From Nostocoides_A vanveenii (GTDB taxonomy: Bacteria > Actinomycetota > Actinomycetes > Actinomycetales > Dermatophilaceae), in NCBI RefSeq assembly GCF_039531165.1, contig NZ_BAAAPN010000029.1, positions 20,984 to 84,983 on the forward strand: a stretch of 64,000 nt of DNA, given 5' to 3'. Every line of letters starts with the position of its first letter. Position 1 is the stretch's first letter. Both the position numbers and the translations under genes were made by a program. This document shows, one piece after another, positions 54,029 to 63,210 of this stretch. Below the pieces are notes generated by a model. It worked only from the letters and a program-made list of their open reading frames with translations. It was not told the DNA's origin and searched no databases.

Positions 54029-56779
54029 GTGCGTGCAACGAATGACTGCATCCTGCTCAGTTGGCGCGCCGCGATGCTCGCGCGCGGGGTCGCTCCGCTG
54101 CCGACGGAACAGGAACTGCGGCAGATCTGCGCCCAAGGCCAGATTCCGGACCCACCCTCGCCGACCATCGCCCCGTGGGTGCATGTCATCGCCTTCTTGC
54201 AGGCCCAGAGCAGATTCGGTGTCACCTGGGAGAGCCTGCACCTGACCCCGGACCTGCTCACACCGCGACCGGTTGCCCCGACGCCGCAGCCGCAGACCGG
54301 CCAGGCTGCCCTTCCATCAGCCAACGCTGCAACGCCATCACCTGCCACCTCCACGCCCGAGGCGCGGGCGATGGAGCAGTTGCGGGCGTGGCGCAGCGAC
54401 GCCGAAGCGAGCGGTCGTCTCAAGCAGGGTGGCGTGACGGATGGCCAGCTGATGTTTCTCGTGCGTTCGCTGGCGGCGCCCGAGGACGTCGGCCGGCGCG
54501 TTCGGGCCCTGGCGCCGTTCGATGCGGAGTTGTTTGCGCTGATCACCGATGCGCTTGGCCGTGCCCCGAGGCCGGCGAACTCGGCCGCGGACGATCTGGG
54601 CCGGACGCGGCCGAGGAGCGCACTGGGCGGGGCGGGCATACCGCCGGCATCGCAGGCCACGCCCGGGGCCCGGCACGCCGAGCCATCGCCCGCCCCCACG
54701 GTGCCCCTGCAGAGCGCTGCGCCACTCCAGCTCGCGACCCAGGAGCGGCCTGAAGTCCAGGCCGAGCACGCCGCATGGGTCCCCGGCACCGATCCGGTGT
54801 ATCCCCCCGCCGACGGGATGCGGCGGGCCACCGCGCCGGCGGGACCTCCGAACCGCACGGCCAACCCGGCGCCCGCACCTTCGCCCACGTCGCCGCCGGA
54901 AGTCGAGCCGGCGTCGCGCATCGGGTCCCCGACCAATCCTGGCACCGCACCAGTCACATCGGGCTCCGATGGGTCCATCGGCTCCAATGGGTCCATCCCG
55001 CCACGGTCCGTCATCACGCCCGTGCAACCCGCAGCCGACCCAGAGCCGGCGCCGACCGCTACCACAACAAGCGGCCCGGTGGACACTGTCCACGGTTCGG
55101 TGGACTCCGCCGGAGAGCTGCTCGGCGGCTACGCGGAGGCCATGAGCGTCGCGGACCAGCCCGCCACGACCATCGTCGAGCAGGTGGTCGAGGAGGGGCA
55201 GGTCACCTATCGCTGGCCCGCCCTGCCCGGAATCGTCACGATTTTCCGAGTTGTCGTCTCCGACGCCCAGCGTCCGCTGGTCCCGGAGATGGGTGACATC
55301 CTCCTCGCCACAACCACTACCTCGGCGCTCGATCCGGCACCGGTCAACTCCCTCTTCCGATTCGTCCAGATCTGGGCCAATTCCGGCAGCACCGTAGCCG
55401 AAGCCAAGGCTGCTCAACCGCAGTTGCACGCCGAGTGCGTCCGGGTCGGCGGGGTGACTGAGGCCTCGGGGACGGCCGACTTCGGCCAGGTCTCTCTGGT
55501 GTGGGCGGCACCCGGTGGTGCTCAGCGCGTCCGCGTCTACCGCTTGCCGGATGGCGTCAATCTCACTCTTGGGCACGCGGCATTCGAGATCAGCACCGAT
55601 CGTGACAACCTGACGGGGTGCCTCGATCGTGGCGGCACGCCAGGGGCGAGCTACACCTATCGGATGATCGTCGAGGCGCGTGACGGAACCGGTGCCGGAC
55701 ATACCTCCGGTCCGGTTGATGTGCGCCTGGAGTGGCCGGCCGTCATCCGCGAAATCACCGACCTCGCCGTCCACGTGGTCCGCTACCCGACGCAGTACGA
55801 CCCCGGTGAGGTCGATCTCGAGTGGACCCAGCCGCCGGTGAGCTTGAGTCACATCTTCCGGATTGAGGAGCCGGTCGGTCCCGGGATTCTCGGCGTCAAG
55901 GTCGACAAAGGGGCATTGCCCCAGATGGGCTTCACCGACGTCGAACGGTGCCGCAACCCGATCGAGTTGCCCGACGCCTCGGGCAAGGTGCGCATGCTCG
56001 GGGTGGTCTGGCCGCCAAACTGGGCTCGAATCTACTTCGTCCCGGTCACCATCCTGGGTCAGCAGGCGCTGCCCGGCACGCCGGTCAGCAGCGAGTGCAT
56101 CGTCCCGCCCGGCGACCCGCGACTCGTCGATCGGGTGACCGAGCAGGTCGTCACCTTCGTCTGGCCACCCGGCGCCACATATGTCCGCGCTCACCTCGGA
56201 CCGCTGGGTGCCGCGCCTCAGGACATCTGCGCCGGAACCTGGCACACGCAGGTCTCGGAGGAGGATTACCGTCGCCACGGCGGGCTGCGGCTGCAATTGG
56301 CCCCGACGCAGGACATGGCCGTCTTCCTGACCGCAAGTCGCGGTCAGACCGTCAGCGAGGCGGTCACCGTGCCGCTGACTCGACGGCTGCGCATTCAGTA
56401 CGCGGTCGAGATCCGTCGCCGGATGCGGGTGGGACCGGTCGACTATGCACGGGTCGCCGTCTGGGCGCCTAATGATGCCGTCCAGGGGCCACCGCCCTTC
56501 GTGGTCGTCTTCCGCGACGACCGCCTGCCGATGCATGCTCGCGACGGCACCATCCTCGGCACCGTTCCCGACGAAGCGGCGGACGGCTCCGCCCCGATCC
56601 AGGCCTTCCGGCCGGCCACCTTGACCTATAGCCCCGACATGCCGAAGTGGCGGATCCTGGTTCCGGGCGGCGTGGCCCGCGGCTATCTCCGCGTCTTCGT
56701 ATCCCCCGGGGTTCCGCCTGAGCTGGCCCGCCGCATCGTGGTCCTCGACCCACCGGTCGCGCAGCTGAGGTGGGGCTGA
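54029..56779 (+). CDS. Large beta-rich (fibronectin-like) protein with Pro-rich linker
   Basis: 916 residues from GTG 54029, behind an AAGGGG site. An N-terminal helical part (about 1-65) and a helical block (about 115-185) are joined by Pro/Ala-rich linkers. The C-terminal two thirds (about 375-910) consist of repeated beta-sandwich segments of fibronectin type III character: VTYRWPALPGIVTIFRVVV, GQVSLVWAAPGGAQRVRVYRL, GEVDLEWTQPPVSLSHIFRI, VTFVWPPGATYVRAHLG. Trp/Tyr positions recur at similar spacing. No signal peptide is visible, so it is cytoplasmic despite FN3-like folds. Its stop shares a base with the next start (TGATG). Its role may be to bind a folded partner. Confidence 0.8.
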   Translation: MRATNDCILLSWRAAMLARGVAPLPTEQELRQICAQGQIPDPPSPTIAPWVHVIAFLQAQSRFGVTWESLHLTPDLLTPRPVAPTPQPQTGQAALPSANAATPSPATSTPEARAMEQLRAWRSDAEASGRLKQGGVTDGQLMFLVRSLAAPEDVGRRVRALAPFDAELFALITDALGRAPRPANSAADDLGRTRPRSALGGAGIPPASQATPGARHAEPSPAPTVPLQSAAPLQLATQERPEVQAEHAAWVPGTDPVYPPADGMRRATAPAGPPNRTANPAPAPSPTSPPEVEPASRIGSPTNPGTAPVTSGSDGSIGSNGSIPPRSVITPVQPAADPEPAPTATTTSGPVDTVHGSVDSAGELLGGYAEAMSVADQPATTIVEQVVEEGQVTYRWPALPGIVTIFRVVVSDAQRPLVPEMGDILLATTTTSALDPAPVNSLFRFVQIWANSGSTVAEAKAAQPQLHAECVRVGGVTEASGTADFGQVSLVWAAPGGAQRVRVYRLPDGVNLTLGHAAFEISTDRDNLTGCLDRGGTPGASYTYRMIVEARDGTGAGHTSGPVDVRLEWPAVIREITDLAVHVVRYPTQYDPGEVDLEWTQPPVSLSHIFRIEEPVGPGILGVKVDKGALPQMGFTDVERCRNPIELPDASGKVRMLGVVWPPNWARIYFVPVTILGQQALPGTPVSSECIVPPGDPRLVDRVTEQVVTFVWPPGATYVRAHLGPLGAAPQDICAGTWHTQVSEEDYRRHGGLRLQLAPTQDMAVFLTASRGQTVSEAVTVPLTRRLRIQYAVEIRRRMRVGPVDYARVAVWAPNDAVQGPPPFVVVFRDDRLPMHARDGTILGTVPDEAADGSAPIQAFRPATLTYSPDMPKWRILVPGGVARGYLRVFVSPGVPPELARRIVVLDPPVAQLRWG

Positions 56780-59439
56780 TGACGGATGCCGTCCGCGCCG
56801 CGGCCGCCGATCGGTTTGTTCAGATGGCCTACACCTCCGGACAAACGGGCTTCGGCATCCATTCGGCCGTAGGGGCTCCGACGCAGGCCGAAAGCGATGT
56901 GATCGTCAGCGGTGCGGATCCGTCGCGCACCGACTTCGGCCAGCCGTTGCCCCGCTTCGCGGCGCCCGAGGAAGTGGCGCGCTTCAACCGCAACCTCGTC
57001 GCCTACCCGGTCGCGCCCGGGGAGTCGGCGATCTGGCATACGGCCCCCGCGGGCGCGGACGAAAGCGGACGGACTGGGAATGTCTTCGTGCACGCGATCC
57101 TCGACCGCGATGCCGGAACGGATGCCGTCCGCGCTGTCGATCGCTGGCGTTCGCCAGGCTGGGTGACGCCTTTCGGCGCGGCAGAAGTGCGGGCGAGTGC
57201 ATTGCCAGAACTGGCGCCGGGGCCTGGGCCTGCCGTTGGCGGCCGCCAGGTGTGCGATTTCCTGCTCGACCCCACGACCTGGCGGTTGGCGGTGCTTTCG
57301 CGGTTACTGGAGGAACTCGCACTGCCTCGCGGCGCTCGGGGCCCGGTTGTCCTGGGCGTGGATTCGCCCGATCACGGCGCCTTGTGGGTCGGCGCGGTAG
57401 CCCACCTGATGTCACCCAGATCCGCCGCCCAGATGGGGTTTGGAGTATGGGAGACGCCGCGGGCGCTGCAGCCGGAGCGGATCGGCCGATTCGACCTGGT
57501 CTGCATGTCACCGCGCGACCTCGCAGAAGTCCGGGAGCGTTTCCCGCAGGTCACGGCCTTCGCGACGAGCGACGACTTGGCTCCTCGGGATTGGTCGCCT
57601 GGGGACGAGCGCGGGGAACTTGCCTGGGGGGCGTTGGCCCTGGGCATGTTGAGCCTGGCCGACGACCCGGTGGAGGTCCTCGACGAGATCGACGCCCTTG
57701 CTGCCCGCGTCGGCGATCGGGCGCTGGCTCGGTACTGGCCGCTGGCCATGGCCATGGCAGGACGGATGGATGCCTGGGACTTCCTCTCCCACCCCATCGC
57801 CGCCGCATTGCGGGCGGGCAGCCCGCCAGAGTTGGCCGTCTGCCCCGACCTCCTGGACTCGACTGCGGAACTGGTGGGACGGCATACGGGCTCGACCACC
57901 GGAGAGTCCTGGGCGGCGTTGAACGAGTGCGCTCCGGGGCCGATTGCGCATGTCCTGCAACGGATTTACCTCGGCCGAGCACTCGCGGATGACGCGTGGT
58001 TGCTCCAGGAAGGTGGCGCGCCGGCCCGGCGCGATCCCGGCTGGAACCCGGCCGCCGACCCGGCGCTGGCCACTGGGCTGACACGGGCGATCGAGCGCGC
58101 GGCGGCCCTTTCCGACCCGATCACGCGTGCCGTGGCCGCCGTCAGCCTGACGGACTTGATCATCCGGACCGGCTGGCCCAGTCACGACCCCGACGCCCTG
58201 GCGGTCGGTCGGCTGCTCCCGTTCCTGGCGGGGGCACTTCGACCCGTGCTGGCGGATACCTCCGCCCGCGAGGTCTTCACCGCCGGGTGCCAACCCGACG
58301 GCGACACGCTCGTGGTGATACGTGCGGCGCTTGCCGACTGGCCCCTGGACATCGCGGCCGCGGCGGGGGTCGGGAGGCGATTGCCTGTGGCGGTCCTGGC
58401 CTGGCTCTACCCGGAGGGTCCGGCGGCGGGGCCGATTCCGGAGAGCCTGTCGTTGCTCGACGTCGAAGCGTTGGCCCTCGCGGCCACGGGTGCCCGCGAT
58501 CCAGAGTTGCGTCAGAAGGGTCGTGAGCGATTGCTCACCGAAGCCATCTCGTTGCACGAGGAGCAGTTCGCGCAGGAGCGCGCCGACCTGATCGCCGTGG
58601 TCGATCAGTCGAATCCCTTGGTGGCGTCCGAGCTGCGGCTCCTCCGAGCCAACGGCTATCGGCCGACCGACAGCCAACTCGCCGCTGCCATCTTGCGTGG
58701 GCGTCTGGGTGAAGCGGACGACGTCTTCGCCCTCCTCACGGAGGCGTCGGCGCAGGGCGATCGACCGGCCATCGACCGGGCACTGCGTTGGCTGCCCCTG
58801 GTGCGATCCGGGCCGGCGTGGGGGGCGCCGACCTTCGACGTCGCAGCCCGAACGTATGCGCCGAACACCATTGCCGCCCTCTCGGAGCTCTGCCGAACGG
58901 CGCGATCGCCGGTCGGGCCACTATGGGCAGCTCATCTGGCCTGCGCGGTCGAGTTGGCGGATGTTCGTAGTGGAGAGCACGGCTTCTTGGCGAGCATGAT
59001 GCCGCCGCCAGGCACTCTCGCACCTGGGCTGGATGAGTTGTGTGCTGCCGTCCTGGAGTTGCCCATGACCGATGTGCAGTGGTGCTTCGACCGGATCGAC
59101 CAGATCACCCTCCGGGCCGTGTTGTCTGACCCGGATTTCCCGAGGCCGATCACCTCATCGCCCGCCACGCTTGCCCACCGCCTCGCCGACGAGGACGGAC
59201 GACCGGCCGTCGTGGCCGGGCTAGAAAGCTTCTATGCCGGCATGGTCAAGGAGGACCTGGTGGGCACCAGGGACGCGCTATTGGGCCTCGTGCAGGAGTC
59301 CTTCCCGGATGACCCCGAGGTGGCCGACTTCGCCCGATCTTGGTTCGCCACGACGAGCGGCAGCAAGGGCATGGGCGATCGGCTCCGCCACGCCGGTGGA
59401 CGCTTCTTCGGCAAGTCGAGCCCGACAGCTTCGGTGTGA
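56779..59439 (+). CDS. GTPase-associated protein, GAP1-N2-like
   Basis: 886 residues. The N-terminus MTDAVRAAAADRFVQMAYTS, GFGIHSAVG, LPRFAAPEEVARFNRNLVAYPV and GRTGNVFVHAILDRD resembles GAP1-N2, a domain found next to TRAFAC GTPases in actinobacterial stress or conflict loci. The middle and C-terminal parts are helical repeats, consistent with GAP1-M and GAP1-C. No enzymatic motif stands out. I start it at ATG 56779, which overlaps the upstream stop, and not at GTG 56770. A GTPase gene lies two genes downstream. Family assignment comes from memory of these opening strings. Confidence 0.75.
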   Translation: MTDAVRAAAADRFVQMAYTSGQTGFGIHSAVGAPTQAESDVIVSGADPSRTDFGQPLPRFAAPEEVARFNRNLVAYPVAPGESAIWHTAPAGADESGRTGNVFVHAILDRDAGTDAVRAVDRWRSPGWVTPFGAAEVRASALPELAPGPGPAVGGRQVCDFLLDPTTWRLAVLSRLLEELALPRGARGPVVLGVDSPDHGALWVGAVAHLMSPRSAAQMGFGVWETPRALQPERIGRFDLVCMSPRDLAEVRERFPQVTAFATSDDLAPRDWSPGDERGELAWGALALGMLSLADDPVEVLDEIDALAARVGDRALARYWPLAMAMAGRMDAWDFLSHPIAAALRAGSPPELAVCPDLLDSTAELVGRHTGSTTGESWAALNECAPGPIAHVLQRIYLGRALADDAWLLQEGGAPARRDPGWNPAADPALATGLTRAIERAAALSDPITRAVAAVSLTDLIIRTGWPSHDPDALAVGRLLPFLAGALRPVLADTSAREVFTAGCQPDGDTLVVIRAALADWPLDIAAAAGVGRRLPVAVLAWLYPEGPAAGPIPESLSLLDVEALALAATGARDPELRQKGRERLLTEAISLHEEQFAQERADLIAVVDQSNPLVASELRLLRANGYRPTDSQLAAAILRGRLGEADDVFALLTEASAQGDRPAIDRALRWLPLVRSGPAWGAPTFDVAARTYAPNTIAALSELCRTARSPVGPLWAAHLACAVELADVRSGEHGFLASMMPPPGTLAPGLDELCAAVLELPMTDVQWCFDRIDQITLRAVLSDPDFPRPITSSPATLAHRLADEDGRPAVVAGLESFYAGMVKEDLVGTRDALLGLVQESFPDDPEVADFARSWFATTSGSKGMGDRLRHAGGRFFGKSSPTASV

Positions 59440-59453
59440 GAGGGAGAAACTAG

Positions 59454-60455
59454 ATGACCAACTACGAACTCGGGAAAGCCCCCGTCGGTCTGCGGGCTGG
59501 TCGCGTCATGGTTGCGGCATCGTTGGGTGGCGAGCCGGTGACGATCCACCTGCGAACTGCCGATCCGGCGGTGTCGATCAAAGGCCTTTGGACCCAGCAC
59601 GGCGCGGGATATATGGGCATGTTCAACAGGCCTTCGACTGAGTTGCCCAAGCAGGTGACGCTGAGCGTGGCCCGCGCTGACGGACGTCCCTTCCCTGCGG
59701 AACCGCGTCTCAATGTGACGGCCACGGTCGGTCTCGACTCGGTCTCGTGGACGGTCGCAGGGCTCGGCGGGATGCCGGTCGCAGATGTGGTCACGCTGAG
59801 CGTCGACGACGACTGGTTGACCTTCGCTCGACCAGCGGGCATCGAGCCGCCCAATGACAATCTCACCGGCGGTGCTGCGTCGATGGCGGCGGCGGCGCGC
59901 CAGATCCTCGGGGTCGCCAGCGTCCCGCCCACCCAGCGGGCGCACGTCGTTGTTGCCGTTGACCCCTCGGGTTCGATGAAAACCCGTCAGGTCCGCTCGA
60001 GCCTGAATGAGGCACTCGAGGCCATGGCCGGTATCCACGCGGTCCTCGGGGGTGAGGGCAAGCGACTGGAGTGGTATCTCGCCACCAGCCCGCCCCGGCG
60101 CTACGACGATCCGGAGGCTCTGCTCGCGGCGCTGGAGGAGGCGGCATACGGGCTGGGATCCTCGCTCGATCTGCCGAGTCTGGCACCGTCGAACGGCAAC
60201 GAACTCAGTGTCGTCTACCTGATCAGTGACGACGTGCCGGGCTCTCTCGCCCAGTTCGCCGACGTGGATATGCAGGCGCGCCACCTCGTGGTCGTCGCCA
60301 ACCCGGCTACTGCGCCGGCAGCCCTGGGGCCGGTCGATGTGACCGTATGGCCGGCTGGCCCACTCGATGATTCCCGCCGCCCGGCACTTGCCAAGGACCT
60401 CCTGCGCGGATGTTTCGACGCCAATAGCGCCTGTGGGCGGGCGGTGGGCGCGTGA
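59454..60455 (+). CDS. VWA domain protein of the GTPase cluster
   Basis: 333 residues. A beta-rich N-terminal half (LGKAPVGLRAGRVMVAASLG, VTIHLRTADPAVSIKGLW) is joined to a VWA domain with MIDAS VVAVDPSGSMKTRQ at about residues 166-179. The second half resembles TerF/TerY-type VWA proteins of tellurite-type gene clusters. There is no signal peptide, so it is cytoplasmic and distinct from the membrane VWA protein at 44.7 kb. A GGGAGAAA site lies before the ATG. The GTPase start overlaps its stop (GTGA). Confidence 0.85.
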   Translation: MTNYELGKAPVGLRAGRVMVAASLGGEPVTIHLRTADPAVSIKGLWTQHGAGYMGMFNRPSTELPKQVTLSVARADGRPFPAEPRLNVTATVGLDSVSWTVAGLGGMPVADVVTLSVDDDWLTFARPAGIEPPNDNLTGGAASMAAAARQILGVASVPPTQRAHVVVAVDPSGSMKTRQVRSSLNEALEAMAGIHAVLGGEGKRLEWYLATSPPRRYDDPEALLAALEEAAYGLGSSLDLPSLAPSNGNELSVVYLISDDVPGSLAQFADVDMQARHLVVVANPATAPAALGPVDVTVWPAGPLDDSRRPALAKDLLRGCFDANSACGRAVGA

Positions 60456-61615
60456 GTAAGTGCCCCCTGTGCTTCAGCGACGTCGACCCGGGGCGGGCCC
60501 GTTGGCAGTGCATGAACCGCGAGTGTGCGGGTCCGGCATCCCCGGAGCCCCTGGCCACGAGCTATCTCGGGCACGAGATGACTGTCAAGCAACGCCGCGA
60601 GGAGGTGCGGCCGAGTGATCACCGCGGGGCCTGGGCGCCCCGAGCGCAGCAATTCTGCACCGACTGCGGGGTGTCGATGACGCGCGCGTGCACCGTCTGT
60701 CGCTACCCCTTGCCGGCCGATGTCGGGGAGTCGGACGTCGTCTGCGTGGCGCTGGCAGGAGCCCGGGCAACCGGGAAATCGGTATCGATCGGCGTCATGC
60801 GACTATTCCTCGAGAAGTTTATCGAAGAACTGCGTTCATCGCTCGATTTCGAGTCGCGGTACTCGGAGAGCGACGAAGACAAGGAATATGTCAAACAGAT
60901 TCTCACTGGCATGGTTTACCCACCCACCCCGCCTGGGCAGGCCCGCTCCCTGCTCTACAGCATGGGTCAGATCAATGGCAAGCGGCGGTACCTCGCTTTA
61001 CGCGATATCGCGGGAGAAGACCTGGAGGCGGCTGAGGCCAAACTGAATCTTAGTTTCCTCGGGCGTGCCGATTTGGTCATCTTTCTGTTCGACCCCTTGG
61101 CGATCAAGAGCATTCAAGATGCCTTGGAGAATCTCATTCCGCGGCAACGAGCGGTTGGGCAGGAGCCACAGAAGGTCCTGCAAACTGTCCTTCGTCACAT
61201 GGGCGCGGGGCGTCCGCATCTGGCCATCTGCCTGGCCAAGGTGGATGCTCTGCAACGACTGGCCGATCACAACAATCCCATCAGCCCGGTATTCGCCAAT
61301 CCCGGCACGACGTTGATGCGTGAGTCGGTTCGACACGGGGTGACCAGTGGACCCGGATACGACGAACATAGTGCGCAACTTCTCAGTGAGGAAGTCCGCT
61401 CCACCTTGATGCTGCTCAATGGCACGGTCATTGTCAATATGGTCGAGAATCCCGCCAATGGCAACATTCTGCCGCATCGGTTTTTCACCACATCGGCCCT
61501 AGGGGGCGCAGCAGATGGCGAACTATTGCCACCGCACGGGATCACGCCCTTCCGCGTGCTCGATCCGCTGCTCTGGATATTCCATCAGAAAGGAATGATT
61601 CCCTCTATCGCGTAA
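60452..61615 (+). CDS. Zinc-ribbon TRAFAC-type GTPase (Double-GTPase-like)
   Basis: 387 residues. Two zinc ribbons open the protein (CPLC...CMNREC, then CTDCG...CTVCRYPLP at about 70-90). The GTPase domain begins near residue 95: P-loop ALAGARATGKSVS (about 100-112), a DxxG-type LRDIAGED (about 183-190) and a base-recognition LAKVD (about 260-264). The C-terminus has FTTSALGG and HGITPFRVLDPLLWIFHQKG, as in the DO-GTPase2 group. It is the predicted central switch of the locus, with GAP1, VWA and TerD as neighbours. GTG 60452 overlaps the upstream VWA stop. Unlike its neighbours it contains some AT-rich third positions. Confidence 0.85.
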   Translation: MSKCPLCFSDVDPGRARWQCMNRECAGPASPEPLATSYLGHEMTVKQRREEVRPSDHRGAWAPRAQQFCTDCGVSMTRACTVCRYPLPADVGESDVVCVALAGARATGKSVSIGVMRLFLEKFIEELRSSLDFESRYSESDEDKEYVKQILTGMVYPPTPPGQARSLLYSMGQINGKRRYLALRDIAGEDLEAAEAKLNLSFLGRADLVIFLFDPLAIKSIQDALENLIPRQRAVGQEPQKVLQTVLRHMGAGRPHLAICLAKVDALQRLADHNNPISPVFANPGTTLMRESVRHGVTSGPGYDEHSAQLLSEEVRSTLMLLNGTVIVNMVENPANGNILPHRFFTTSALGGAADGELLPPHGITPFRVLDPLLWIFHQKGMIPSIA

Positions 61616-61663
61616 CTGGATTTGCGGCGGTTCCGATTTTTTCAAGAGAAAGTAGTTCAACAA

Positions 61664-62245
61664 ATGGCTATCAACCTTAGCAAGGGCAGCGTGATCTCGC
61701 TGGCCAAGGAGTCAGGCCCGGCGCCTCTCGATCGCATTCTGATCGGTCTCGGATGGGATCCGGCCGATACTGGGGTCGCTTTCGACCTGGATGCCTCGGT
61801 CTTTCTGACCGACTCATGGGGGCGTTGCCAGTCGGACGCTGATTTCGTCTTCTACGGTAGCAAGGTGCACTATTCCGGCTCGGTCACGCACCAGGGCGAC
61901 AACCTCACGGGCGACGGGGACGGCGACGACGAGCAGATCCTGGCGGTATTGACGCAGGTTCCGCCCGCTATCGAGCGCCTGCGCATCGCGGTTAGCATCC
62001 ATGACGCCGCGGCGCGGGCACAGCACTTCGGGCTCGTCAGCAACGCCTTCATCCGCATCGTGAATCAGAGCGACAACCGCGAATTGGCCCGATTCACGCT
62101 CAGCGAGGGCGCAGGCGGCCAGGACAGCCTGACCTTTGCCGAACTCTTCCGAGACGGAGCAGATTGGCGCTTTCGCGCTATCGGTGAGTTCAACCTCGGC
62201 GGCCTGGCCGGCGCATTGGCGGCTCACGGGCTAACGGCCGGCTGA
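61664..62245 (+). CDS. terD: TerD-family calcium-binding stress protein
   Basis: 193 residues. The family core is complete: ILIGLGWDPADTGVAFDLDASVF, then the acidic calcium loop GDNLTGDGDGDDEQI (about 78-92), and VSIHDAAARAQHFGLVSNAF, ELARFTLSEGAGGQDS. TerD proteins bind Ca2+ and are named from tellurite resistance, but in these clusters they are thought to be general stress or anti-phage adaptors. The 48-base gap before it is unusually AT-rich for this genome (GATTTTTTCAAG). It is the last gene before an 18-bp-stem terminator. Confidence 0.94.
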   Translation: MAINLSKGSVISLAKESGPAPLDRILIGLGWDPADTGVAFDLDASVFLTDSWGRCQSDADFVFYGSKVHYSGSVTHQGDNLTGDGDGDDEQILAVLTQVPPAIERLRIAVSIHDAAARAQHFGLVSNAFIRIVNQSDNRELARFTLSEGAGGQDSLTFAELFRDGADWRFRAIGEFNLGGLAGALAAHGLTAG

Positions 62246-62249
62246 CCCT

Positions 62250-62295
62250 GGCGATCACGCCGGCCCGGAGAAGGTATCGGGCCGGCGTGATCGCC
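62250..62295. terminator. 18-bp perfect hairpin terminator
   Basis: Arms GGCGATCACGCCGGCCCG (62250-62267) and CGGGCCGGCGTGATCGCC (62278-62295) are exactly complementary with a 10-base loop. It stands 4 bases after the TerD stop and 2 bases before the IclR stop, so it ends two convergent genes. Confidence 0.88.
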
Positions 62296-62297
62296 CG

Positions 62298-63059
62298 TCA
62301 GGCGCGCCCGCCCAGGCGCGCGCTCAGGGTGGCCGCAGCCTCGATGACCAGGGCGGCGAGGTGCTGCTCGGCGGTGGCGTCGAACTCCGCCGAGGGGAAG
62401 GTCAAGGCGAAAGCGCCGAGCGGGTGGCCGGTGTGGTCGACCGCGGCCCGCGCGACCGATGCGAGCCCGGGGCTGATCGTGTCGTGCTCCACGGCATACG
62501 TGCGGGCGCGGGTGTCGACGAGCAGGCGTTTGAGGTCGGGCAGGCTCTCGGGCCCGCGCTCGCCGCGGCGCACAAAGGCATCGCGCGTGGGGAAGATGGC
62601 CCGGACCTGGCGTGGGGGGAGCGCGGCGAGAATCGCCAGGCCGCTCGCTGTCAGGGGCGCGGGAAGGCGCACGCCGACGTCTGTCACCAGCGGTGGGCGG
62701 CCGTGGGCGCGCTCCTCGATCAGATAGAGCACGTCGCTGCCGTGCAGCACGGCGAAGTGCCCGTTGACGCCCGTGCGGTCGACCAGCTTGGTCAGAATCG
62801 GGCGGGCGCGCCGCTGGAGGGGGCCCTGCCGAGAGAAGGCCGACCCGATCTCGTAGGCTGTGCGCCCGAGCCCGTAGCGACGGTGCTCCGGCAGGTGGGT
62901 GACGAAGCCGCGGTCGGCGAGCACAGTGAGCAGGTGGTAGACGCTGGAGCGTGGCAGGCCGAGTTCGCGAGCGATGGCGGCTGCGGGCATCGGCTCGCCG
63001 TGCGAGGCGAGCAGCGTCAGGATGTCGAGGGCGTGACCCGCGGCCGGTGCGTTGGACAC
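62298..63059 (-). CDS. IclR-family transcriptional regulator
   Basis: 253 residues. The N-terminal winged helix reads GHALDILTLLASHGEPMPAA, AIARELGLPRSSVYHLLTVL, DRGFVTHLPEHRRYGLG, and the C-terminal domain is the GAF-like effector domain (VDRTGVNGHFAVLHGSDVLY, RLPAPLTASGLAILAAL, VARAAVDHTGHPLGAFAL). GTG 63059 follows CTGCCTCCT and starts just before the helix; longer frames on this strand are Arg/Pro-rich shadow. It is divergent from the crotonase gene 151 bases away, a likely target. The ligand is unknown. Confidence 0.88.
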   Translation of the reverse strand: MSNAPAAGHALDILTLLASHGEPMPAAAIARELGLPRSSVYHLLTVLADRGFVTHLPEHRRYGLGRTAYEIGSAFSRQGPLQRRARPILTKLVDRTGVNGHFAVLHGSDVLYLIEERAHGRPPLVTDVGVRLPAPLTASGLAILAALPPRQVRAIFPTRDAFVRRGERGPESLPDLKRLLVDTRARTYAVEHDTISPGLASVARAAVDHTGHPLGAFALTFPSAEFDATAEQHLAALVIEAAATLSARLGGRA

Positions 63060-63210
63060 AGGAGGCAGTCTGCCGCATTGCCGGACCGGAGCAGGCCGCA
63101 GAGCCGCCGCGCTTGGCGGTGCGCGGATGGTCGAGTCTGCGTGCCGTCGGTGGTGGGGTGAGGCACATTTTGGGCCGCGTGGGTGCCGCCAAGGCGGGCG
63201 GCGTGCTGGG

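Noticed and set aside
54338..56536. A 732-residue minus-strand open frame opposite the FN3-like gene
   Set aside because: It is the mirror of a convincing coding frame, has an Arg-rich composition and lacks a ribosome site.
61664..62245. Calling the TerD region a tellurite-resistance operon
   Set aside because: No TerB, TerC or TerZ was seen, and TerD is shared by several stress systems.
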